Assembly (NCBI RefSeq): GCF_963676685.1
Contig: NC_092351.1
Location: 41,840,733-41,904,732, forward strand
Direction of reading: 5' to 3'
DNA from: Mytilus edulis
Taxonomy: Eukaryota > Mollusca > Bivalvia > Mytilida > Mytilidae
Length of the DNA stretch: 64,000 nt
Below the pieces are notes generated by a model that was given only the letters and a program-made list of their open reading frames with translations, did not search any database and had not been told where the DNA came from. Positions 43,201-55,200 of the stretch are shown piece after piece. The translations under genes were made by a program, and so were the position numbers. How positions within the stretch are numbered: the stretch's first letter is position 1; each line of letters starts with the position of its first letter.

Positions 43201-46200
43201 TTTTTTGGACCAAGGATCTTTAATCAAAAGACCCTGGGTCTCGATCACTTATGGTTTTCCAGTTAGAAATGCATATCACCTATATCATATACAAAAGGGG
43301 GGATAACGCTCATATGGAGTCTCCGGATAGCTTCGGTCAAAATAAAACAGAACATCCCGAGGATATAACGAGCAATTTGGAAAAATAAATTTGTCGGTTT
43401 CTTATACGGTTGCGAAGCCTTGGAGATAACAAGAAAAACAGTGTTTGGGGAGATAACTCTTATATGGGAAAGTATTCGGTTAAGCAGAGTTGGTTTCAAA
43501 AGCATATAAACTGTTCGATATCATGTTCCAAAAATCTAAGCGACATCTTGCGAAACAAAAAAACAGCGAAGGAAAAAAATTAGGCGGAAGAAAAAAAAAA
43601 AAAAAATAATAATAATCAGAAGAAATCCAATAGGTCTTTCCACGGAAAAGTGGAAAGACCTAATAATAATAATAATCAGAACAAAAACAATAGGTCTTTC
43701 ATCCGAAAGGTTGAAAGACCTAATAATAATCAGAACAAATACAATAGGTCTTTCAACTGAAAGGTTGAAAGACCTAATAATCAGAAGAAAAGCAATAGAT
43801 CTTTCCACGGAAAAGTGGAAAGACCTAATAATAATAATCAGAAGAAATCCAATAGGTCTTTCCACGGAAAAGTGGAAAGACCTAATAATGACACTAATAT
43901 CAGTTTTCAAGGCTCTCTGCATTACTTTACATAGTAAACTATACATGATTTTTTTTATGAAATTGTTGTCATCATATATTTTTTGGATAATATACCTGTT
44001 ATATTATCTAGACATCTAATACTAATGAATATTTAATTTCAGGCATAATAATGGATCTGAAATGACCACTATTCATAAAGGTAATGATATCTTAAATGTT
44101 CTCCTGATTTTGTTTAATATTTAAAATTACGAAATCATTCCATATTTTTTTTTTCATTTGATTTGAATACATTTCAAAACAATTGTGTGAAATTGATTCC
44201 ACATCTAAAATTAAGTAAACTAATTTTGATATGTTAAAGTAGTGAAGTCTATTACTGTTCAATATCCTCCTAAAGGAAAAGAAAGCACAACAAACATATA
44301 TTATCACTTCACATTTAGAAAAATTGGTTTACCTTTTATAACTGACTCTGACTTTCTATAAATTGTTTAAACCTACTCGGAAAAATGCACAAACTACTTG
44401 ATTTTCATAGCTCATAATTAACGTGTTTACACATTGATATAATATGGTTGTTAAACATTACAACCCTTTAACAGTATAACACACCAGATAACCTCGTATG
44501 CTTGCATCAACTTACCCAAATATATACGGTTTAAGCCTAAACATCTGACTTTATAGACATTAAAATCCATGTTGGACATTTCAAAATTATCACAAATTCC
44601 GGTTTAGAATCGACTAAATACCAATATCAAGATATTGTCAAGTAAATATGCCACATACAGTAATAGTTTTTTTCTCATAAAATCTACAAATAAAAACCAT
44701 TTCAAAGTACAGATGTTTCTAGTATGTCCAATGAGGAAAAATGAGAGAATGTGTTTTCCTTGGATGGTGTGAACTTTCCACTAACACCATGCAAGATTTA
44801 GACATTCACCATCCGTTCTTATCAATAATTTGCATAGTTTTAAACGTTGATAACCACAATTGGTATACACCGTACACTACAAACACCATACACCTTCTAT
44901 CATTGCATAACATGTCATGGGACGTTTTCACCATCCAAGGGCAGTAGAAAAATAGTTTGGTAACTAACGTGAATTAATCAACAAACTTGACACAAACGAT
45001 ATTATTTAAGTCTGCTTTATATTCTGACTTCCATCCAGCAATTGCAAATCAGGATCGATTGAAAGTTGAACTTTGGAAGATACAATAATCAGCCAAGAAA
45101 ACGCAGTAAAATGTCACAATCTGAAAAAAGGATACAATCGATAAAATAACAGATGTGGTAATTTACTGGATCTCATGATCAAAGAAAACGAACAAAATAC
45201 GCTAGAGATTTGAGATACTACATCGAGATGTTGGTCAACCAATTTGTGATGATGACTGTAAACATTTGTAAACATAAGTTTCAGCTGTTCTTTTTCTTAA
45301 TTGCATATAAAATGACATGGTTCCCAAAAATTTGGAAGAACAAAAACAGGTATTTCAGAAATGAGGAACTGGCAAAATATTATTCAATAGAACCTCCGAA
45401 CTCTGTAGAGTTATACAGTGATCGCATATCTTAAAGCTTAAATTTGATTTCAAAATAACGAAAATATTAAGCTTATTTACAAAGTTACAGCTAAGTAGGA
45501 GAAGCTCAACCTTTACACTATGTATATTAAATGTGTGTATGCTCTTTTTGACTGGGCTCGAATTAACATCGGCATAGGTATTTGTTGAATTTTTGAGAAA
45601 AAACACTATTGACAACCATTTTAAAAGCAAACACCAGCAAACATCAGCATGATTCATGTGTGTAAACAGCAAACCTTTAGCTGAAGATATACTTTATAAA
45701 AATTCCACTAATAATTTTTTTCAATATTGTTTATTATAGGTAATGAACGGAGCCAACCCTTGATGAGGTCTGAACGAATTATTGTAATAGTAATGTTGTT
45801 TCTCGCTCTTTTATCAGGTAAATATCTTTTAACGTTAATGAACACATTACTATAAAGGTATATTTGTGCATTTAATTGTGAAGTCATGCCGAAATATATG
45901 AAGACTAGATGATTCAGTAGATGTCCACAAGTAATTCTTTAAAATTGTTATGTTTAGTAACCCAATTTAAAATGATGTCTTTTGAAGAAAAAACAATCAC
46001 ATGACGTATCTTTTTACATACTTTATGTTTCTTTTCGTTTAATAATGCAATCAGTAAAGTTTAATAAATCAATTAATTAAGCAACGGAGTAATTATCCAA
46101 AAAAACAATTTTGATAATTTTAAAATAAGAAAAATGTTTTCTTTTCTTTAATCCACTAGTTCTATTCTTCTAGTACTGCCTTGTAAGTTCCTGTTTAGAT

Positions 46201-49200
46201 CAATCCTTTAGGAATGTTGCAAATGGTTGCTTCATGTTATATTTTATTATATCTTTATTGTTTTGTCTTTATATGAATTTTTGAAGTTAATAGGGATATT
46301 GGCCATTCTAAAAAGAATAACGATTCACCTTGATTCAATTACTACTGTAGTACAGTAGTATGCGTAGTATAAATGTTTCTTCAAATCATTTATAGGAAAT
46401 AAATAATTAACGAAACCGCATCGAGGAGAACATCAAGACTTATAAACGACATTTAAAAAATAAATGAACCTTTTTAAAAACGATAAGATTAAAACGCTTT
46501 TAATCGACAGTAGCGAAGGCATGAAAACAGGAACACCATATTTTGACATAACCTCAACTATACATAGTAATGTCTTGTGTCTTTTTGGGGTTTGAAAAAA
46601 AAGTGACTGGTGTGTGTTCCAGCGACATAAGTTATAGTTTGAACACACATTTTTTCTTCTTTATTTAAATTCTTAAATATTTTGACTTTCTTGTAATGTG
46701 TAATTTACAATCTGTTTTTATTGTGTATTCTTACTTATTTTAAAATCATCAAATTTTCTTTTCAATCTAAGCGTACCTGTTTAACTGTACGATTTTTGTA
46801 AAAGGATGGTTTGTTTCATTTGAAAGTAAATTTATTTTATTAATGCTAAATTTACAGATTAATCAAGTTTCAGATATTTGCCTTTTTTACGTCGCCAGGT
46901 CTCTGCACTTTTTTATTTAGAAGTTACCATCCTCCATGATATACAAGTTCTATGAACATGTATCATTCTATTTTATTTAAACTGATAGTATTGCTCAATT
47001 CGAATTTATATAACATGTTTTAGTAGAATAGAATACCTGAATTGGCTAATGGTAAATTTTCATTAGTTAAATTAAAAATCAATATTTTCAACTAGGTTAT
47101 TAAATCGACCATTTAAAACACATTTACGTAATTTCATCATGAAAGTGTCATTTGTAATGTTATGTTTTAAATAATTACATTTCAATGTAATAGAAACAAA
47201 GTCAGTTGAGTCGGTTTCTGATGCATTCTTTGTATACTTGAGCTGTTATAGTCAGAGGCTTTCTATGTATTTGGACTTAAACTGAGATTAGTATCATTCA
47301 TTTTTGTCGAAGTGATATTGAAACACTTTAAAGGTTTGGACTCATTGATAATCAGTTTGTATTCTAACACATACTTACATTGATGCAAGTGTTGGGGGAG
47401 TCGAAATCAAAAAGCTTAAGTATAGCAAACTGTATTTACTCAAATGGGACAATCAACTTTTCAACACATCAAACGAATGGATAACAACTGTCATATTCCT
47501 GACTTGGTACAGGCATTTTCTAATGTAGAAAGTGGTGGATTAAACCTTGTTTTAAAGCTAGCTAGTTCTCACTTGTATGACAGTTGCATCAATTTTCACG
47601 GTATTCACAACGACGTGTTAACAAAAAAAAAACATAATATGTTCAAAATTTAAAATATAGGGGTACATCAGTTAACATTGTGTTATAATCTAAATCATTA
47701 TAAAACAAACAAATATGTAACAAAAAAGCACCCAGTGGCATATCGATCAAGCATATTAACAACGTTTTCAGACAAAAATACACACATTTACCATAGTACA
47801 ATAACACAATGACAAATGAATGTGTCTAGAGGAAGACTATCTGGTCTACGAGCAATTGATAAGAAAAACATAAAGATACGTGTGCAGCGTTTCTGAGTGA
47901 TCCTTTTGATATCATTGTCAAAAACCTATTAATACTTCTTTTTTTTATTTGAAATCCAATTTATGTCAATATATCAAGTTAACCTGAAAACATTCTTCAT
48001 TAGGAAGACTAAAGACAATGAAGTTTGATAAGATTTTGACATTTACTAGACCTATTATGTATTCATATACAATCATAAAACAGAAACATCACACATGCTT
48101 CATCAATAGAACATCATCTAATCATATTGCATATATAAATAAAAATATGTGGTATAATTTTCAATTAGACATATCTTCGTCAAAGTTGCAATGTATAAAG
48201 TCAAAGTACAACTTTAAGCATCGAGCTTTGGCTCACACCGAACACATAATGGTCCCAAAATGACTAATGTAGACAATCCACACCGGAAAATCAAATGTCA
48301 AATAATTCTGTATAAAATCGAGAAACGAGAAACACTTCTGAACCACACAAACAAACAACAGCAACTGAAACCCAGGCTCTAACTTAGGACATGTGCATAA
48401 ACATACTGCGGGTGTTAACGTTTCAGCAGGCGTCAATCCGTCACTCTTGCATAACACAGTGGTGTTACATAACAACATAAAAAACCTCAAAAGTTAGATG
48501 TTAGTAATGCACTCCTCACATCCTCCCATTTGACAAGCGACTAGCATACCTTCTTAAACATTTATTTTAATACTGTTTACCGGAAATATGATATGTGTAA
48601 TGTAAACTGGATAACCTTTCAGTTGGTATGCAACAACACCATTTTCTTGAAAGTTTGATTTTTGCACTTGATAACCTCATCCACCTTATTTTTAGGGGAC
48701 AGTTATTTGATATTTTAAATGTTTACAATATGACCTATAATTTAATATACAACAATCTTGTTTTTCAATTTATTTTTCCACTCAATGACTTCCATAAAAC
48801 TAACTTAAGGGACACGAAAAATGTGGTTTTTGAAATATACGCTTTATGGACTTTCATTTGATATGTGACAACCCACCCTTCTTATTTTTAAAAGGGGGTT
48901 ATTTTTTAGTAAAGCTCATTTGTACGTTCAATTTGATATCCTCAATGACTCCCTTTGACAAAGTAAACAAAATATTAAATATCAATTGTATAAATAAAAT
49001 TTATAAAATTACAAAGTCAATGCAAAACATGAACATTAAGAATTGCTTTTTGTTTGGTTAAGCATGGAACACTTTTGAATATCTGAAAATAAACGGTGGC
49101 CAGCTCTTGTGATTTCAGAAATACATGCCCCCGCTTTCCAAATTGTAAACTTCATATTCCTTTAAACGACTACACGTATCTCAAATCTGTTAAATACAAA

Positions 49201-52200
49201 ACAAAAGTATCTGCAGTTGAAGTACAACAAAAAAGGGACAATTCCGAAGTTCCTCAAGGACACAATGAATAATCAAATATATAAATATGCAATAACAAAC
49301 TTAAGAAGCGAAAGTCGTAGGAACATAACAAACCCACTACTCAAACAAAGACAACTTGATTTCTCAAATGTCACAAGATGAAGTTAAAAATTTACTATGA
49401 AGGGTAAGGTCAAATTACATTATGTCATTATGACCTTGATATTGATCTCAAATTGAAGGTTTTAAATTACTGACCGTTATTATAAATTATGGTAAGTTGT
49501 TGTCTGTTACCTGTTTAAATATATGCATACAAAATACTACACTGTTAGAATTATCTTGGTACTTTTGAACGGATGATCGCACAGTTTGTAGATTACTGAA
49601 AATAATATAAAAGTTTTCGTAGGAAACATTTTATTTACTATAAGTTGGCAGCACTTTCTTATCGTTTTCGCAATATGTCAGCTTTAAACTCTAAGGTAAA
49701 GACGTTTTTTGCACTCGATGACGTTTGGTGCAAAGGAAAGAACACATGCACTTAAGATTATTGGTGAAGGTTGCAAGTCTTTAAGACTTCTGGTTCTCTT
49801 TACGTTGCCGTTTCAAAATTTGGTCTATCTCTAGTACTAAAAAATGCAAATAAAAGAAAGAAAAAGCTTCTAGGGAATTTAACTCCCATGTGGATTGATG
49901 AGATACTTCACAACCTCATCTGTTAATACTTAATGATGAGATTTACCAGTTGACCTAATAAAGTCATGATTTATTTCAAAAATAAATACGGTGGCCTTTT
50001 TTAAAAACAAAAAAGTGAGATTACTTTTTAAGGGAATGATGAAATCATACAGAGGGTCATATGATGATACTTCATGATGGTCCAAGTTTAGTTTTGATAA
50101 CTCCAAGAAATGGGGGAGGGCATGTCAAACAAATGTTGGAAAAAATAAAGGAAGTCGAAGAAAGGCCTTAACAATGAGGTATTTTCTCACCATACTTAAT
50201 ATTACACATATAACTTTAATCTATAGTTTTGCATTGCAAGGTCATGTTTTTCTCTGATTGTAAATGACGTCTTTACACTCACTATTTCCTGTGGATGTTT
50301 GATGTGTAATGATTGATATTTTAGTCCTAGACACATGCTTTTTTCCATTAGCTGCCATTGGCTATGAAATAGCTCTAAGTAACTGCGAATACTCTCAGAT
50401 ATATTATTAATGTTTTGTTTTTTTGAGATGTATAAGTACCCGTCAACGACCACTCTGTGCTATTGTTAGATTTTTAACCGGAATTATGAAGGAAAATCGG
50501 TTATTGGTTTTGGGATGTTCAACGAGCGGGCGTATACGCGTCTGTTCAATAGCATGAAAATGCTATGACCATTTGTTTTAAAATAAAGATTTGCTGTTTC
50601 CTGTGACTTAATGAAAGTCAAGTTCAGTCTTCATAATTTAAGCTTTTATCCTTGTTGAGGATTTGGCCTTTTTAAAATCAAAAAGTGATACTTCTGATGT
50701 GATTGAAGTATTTCCCTTTTTAACAGAAATTGTTAATTATATATATAAAGTTTTATTACACTTAGTTGTTGTTTTTTTTATATACTTTTCACCTGTTATC
50801 AGATTACGAAGCATATGGGAAATTCCTTATATCACAGTTATAATTAGAGTGACATATTTATTTGAAAAGTAAAATATTTTTCTGTTTTTTAAGTGCTGAT
50901 GATCATATACAATATTTTATCTTACAGAGGTCTAAAAGACATTGTATTAATAAAAAAAATGTTGTATTTTTCTTTTTCTTTGGTTAATGTTTGAAAAGGT
51001 TTTGGTAGGTTTGTTTGTTATTCTGTAAAACTAATTTTCTGAATTCTATATGTATTTTTTAATGAAGTGAACTTCTTTAAAATTTAATCTGATAATGTCT
51101 ATTAATAAACATATCTGTAGATTTCTGATTTTGGGCCCAGTTTTCGAGTTTAAACAATCAAACTTTTGTTTTTCTCGTCGTTAAAGGTTGTACGGTTACC
51201 TAAAGTTGCTTACATCCACTTCGTTTGATGGATACTAGTTTTATTAGCAATCATACCACATCTCTTTTATTTCTATTTTGGCATGAAGATTGTCCTGTGC
51301 AAAACACGTTATATAGATTTTTGTCCGGGGCGCTTCATACAATTCCTGCATGGTTTCGGTGTTTTCAACATCATTTGTTGCGTCATTGTTAGTACTAATT
51401 GCCTGTATTCTAAAAGTTTTCTTTTTTTCATTTCAGTAATAATTATCTTTCTCCTGGTATATAACAGTAAGTGTATTATCAATATCAATAATACATAATG
51501 ATATATTTTATTGATTATGCTTAATTAATTATAGGTGTACATTCATATTATGCTCTAACTAGTGATTTATAGTCGTCACTGTGACTCAATTTAACTATCC
51601 GATATATAGATGATACCCTTTCAACTAATAAACCACCTTTGCATCTCATATATATCACTACGAATATGAGGTAGATTAAGAATGCTATCAAAACTAAAAG
51701 CTCTGCTTCTTATCTTTATCATTTCCTCCATATTGACACATGGACAAACGTAATAATTTAAACTTTCCAATGATCAATTTCCCATTTCTCAGCAGTAAGA
51801 CATCCTTTGTCCAAGTAGTTAGCATTAATTATATTAATTGATACGTGATTTTCGTTCATTTTCATACTATACGGACTTCATTTGCAGGGGTGTACACCTT
51901 GCATTGACAGAGTTCTGAGGAAGACGACTGAAATTAACAAAGTTTTACGGTCTTTTTTTATGAAACTTTTTAGTCAGCATTGTATTTTTAATAAAAGTTC
52001 CTTTGTTCTTTCTAAACGGAGGAAAGGTTCGATATTTACAAAGTTACATACATATATAGGCAGTCTTCAAGTACAACGGTAATATCATTAAAGCTGCATT
52101 CACGTTTATTCTGGGGTAACGAATGTCTTTAGATAAAATACTTGTATATTTTTAAACAGACGCAAATGATAAGGTTTATATTATCGTCCGTCCTTTTGTT

Positions 52201-55200
52201 AACCATGGTTAAATCCAGTTATCTGAATCTAATATCTTGTTGGTTTTGTTTGCAGGTATTGGTGGACAAGGAGTAAATGTAAAAACATGTGACGCAGAAA
52301 CAAACATAAAACAATTATTCGGATGTTTTCAGAAGGATCATTCAGATCTGCAACCAAAAATTCAACACGATAGTCAATCAAGCAAAATGTTTGATCAAAA
52401 CATAGACAAAACAAATCTAAATGGTCGAAATCAACTGATAGATGCCTGTATGCAGGAAAACATAACCAATGTAATAAATTTGATTAGAAAGGGTGCTTGT
52501 ATTAATAATACAGATAACGACGGAAACACGCCTTTGTATTGGTCCGGTTTTGAGGGTAACACTAAGCTTGTTCACATACTACTAGATGAAAGATGCGATA
52601 TACAAAAATGTAACAAGGATGGATTGACACCTCTCACTGTGGTTTGTCATAAAGGTCATTTCTCAGTAGCAAAACTGCTTATTGAGAGAGGTGCTAGTAT
52701 TAACGTTACCGATAATGAAGGACAAACGTCGTTATATTTGTCTTGTGTCAAAGGAAATATTGACATTGTAAAATTATTGCTAGACAAAGGATGTTATATA
52801 CATAAGCCTAATAATATTGGATACACGCCTTTCATGGTGGCTTGCAGTAATGGACATAGGTCAATAGTAGAACTGCTTATTGGGAAAGGAGCTGAGATGA
52901 ACATTACCGATAAGGGAGAAAACACACAATTTTATTTAGCTTGTAGCCGTGGAGATATCGATATAGTGAATTTATTGCTAGAAAAAGGCTGTGACATACA
53001 TAAACGTAACAATTATGGGATTACCCCTCTGATGATCGCGTGTTTTAAAGGATACATGTCTATGGTGAAGCTACTCATTAAGAGTGGAGCTGTCATTAAC
53101 ATAACCGATAAGGAAGGACAAACTCCGTTTTATTGGGCATGTGTCGGTGGTCATATTGATCTAGTAGATTTATTGGTGAATCTTAATAGCGATATACAAA
53201 TCCATAATAGAAATGGAAAAACAGCACTCATGGTTGCATGTGAAAAGGGATATCTGTCAATGGTAAAACTTCTTATCAAGAGAGGTGTTAACGTTGACTC
53301 TTCAGACAAGGAAGGACAAACGTCGTTATATTTGTCTTGTGTCAAAGGAAATATTGATATAGTAAACGTATTGTTAGACACACGATGTGATATTCATAAA
53401 CCTAATAATATTGGATACACGCCTTTCATGGTAGCTTGTATTAATGAGCATTGGTCAATAATAAAATTGCTAATTGAGAAAGGAGCTTATATAAACTTTA
53501 CCGATAAGGGAGAAAACACACAATTTTCATTAGCCTGTTTCCGTGGAGATATTGATATAGTGAACTTATTGCTAGATGAAGCATGCCACATACATAAACC
53601 TAACAATTATGGGGTTACCCCTCTAATGAGAGCTTGCTGCGCAGGACATATGTCTATAGTAAAAATGCTTATTAAAAAATGTGATGTCATTAACATAACC
53701 GATAAGGAAGGACAAACGGCGTTATATTGGGCATGTGTCGGTGGTCATATTGATATAGTACTTTTACTGATAGATTGTGGTGCTGATATACATACACACA
53801 GCACAAACGGAAAAACATCACTCATGGTTTCCTGTGAAAATGAAAATCTGTCAATTGTTAATTCACTTATTGATAGAGGTGCTGATATTGACTATACCGA
53901 CAATAAAGGAAACACGTCATTTAATTGGTGCTGTAAAACTGGAAATTTTGATATAGTTAACGTACTGATTGAAAGAGGTTGTGATATACATAGACCTAAC
54001 AATGCGGGAATTACCCCTCTGATGAGGGCTTGTGGTGCAAGACATTTTTCAATAGTAAAACAACTCCTGGAGAGAGGTGTTGATATTTTCTGTACCGATA
54101 AAGAAGAACAAGGACCATTTTATTGGTCCTGTGTCGGTAATGATTTTGATATAGTTGATTTACTAGTGAACACAGGATGTGACTTGCACAAACCAAACAA
54201 ACATGGAAAAACGTCTTTCATGGTAGCTTGCGGTGGAGGCAATCTGTCAATAGTAAAACTACTTTCTGAAAAAGGTGCTAATATTAACGCAATCGATGAG
54301 AAAGGCCAGACGCCCTTTTATTATTCCTGTGTAGGTGGTAATATTGATATAGTAAACTTCTTGAAACAGAAAGGATGTGATATACATAAACAGAACAACG
54401 ATGGGTGTTCACCTCTAATGGCGGCTTGTAGTTATGGTATTCCCTCAATAGTACAATTATTTGTTGAGATAGGATTTAACATAACAATTTCCGATAAGGA
54501 AGGACAAACGTCATTATATTGGGCCTGTGTTGGTGGTAATATTGATATAGTAAAGTTACTTTTGAATTGGGAATTTAACCTAGATAAACCAAACAGCAGT
54601 GGTAGAACAATTTTGATAGAGGCTTGTCGTAAAAAACATTTTTCGATAGTAAAACTGCTTACCGAAAGAGGTGCTGACATAGAAATGCCCGACAGTCAAG
54701 GACAGACCCCGTTCTATTGGTCCTGTGTCGGTGGTGACATTCGATTAGTACGCTTATTAATGGATGAAGGATGTAATATACATACATCTAACAATAATGG
54801 ACACACACCTTTAATGTTGGCTTGTGGCAATGGACACCTAGAAATAGTACAATTATTTATCGAGAGACGTACTGACAATAACTTTATTGGACAAGAAGGA
54901 CAAACGCCATTACATTGGGCCTGTGTCTGTGGAAACATACATATAGTACACTTATTGATTAATGAAGGCTGTGATATACATAAACCTAACACAAATGGGG
55001 AAACACCACTGATGATTGCCTGTTGCTATAAACATTTGTCAATAGTAAAGCTACTTATAGATAGAGGCGCTGTCATAAGCCAAACCGACAAGGAAGGAAA
55101 TACACCATTTTATTGGTCCTGTATAGGTGGTAACTTTGACATAGTAAATTTAATGATGTTTAAAGGGTGTGATATACTTAAAGCTAACAATGATGGGACG

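Larger units (their letters stand above)
34935..43883. repeat. 9-kb inverted repeat (arms about 3.3 and 3.2 kb)
   Basis: Left arm 34935-38265: hairpins, then three tandem units starting near 35091, 36241 and 37401. Each unit begins with a T run and 'CTTCCGCCTAATTTTTTTCC' and ends 'TCTCTGAACAATTGGTTTTT'. Right arm 40687-43883: three such units and then the hairpins, all reversed. The loop (38266-40686) holds a Helitron, a minisatellite and receptor exon 4. Units are 0.9-1.2 kb and very similar by eye, with no protein-coding frame in common. The transcript of this intron could fold into long double-stranded RNA. The repeat family seems common in bivalves by recollection; its mobility class is unknown. 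Confidence 0.88.

Noticed and set aside
35193-43505. Several ~80-residue frames of similar sequence starting 'MKPTLLNRILSQIRVISPN'
   Set aside because: They appear once per repeat unit, carry no domain, and differ by frame-neutral and stop-creating changes; they mark the unit, not a gene.
43536-43946. 136-residue frame with a repeated 'RSFHFSVERPIGFLLII' motif
   Set aside because: It is the translation of the hairpin array, not a protein.
51882-52082. Extra receptor exon after the 'TTCATTTGCAG' acceptor
   Set aside because: In the phase required by exon 7 it stops after ten codons, and no donor in that frame precedes the stop.
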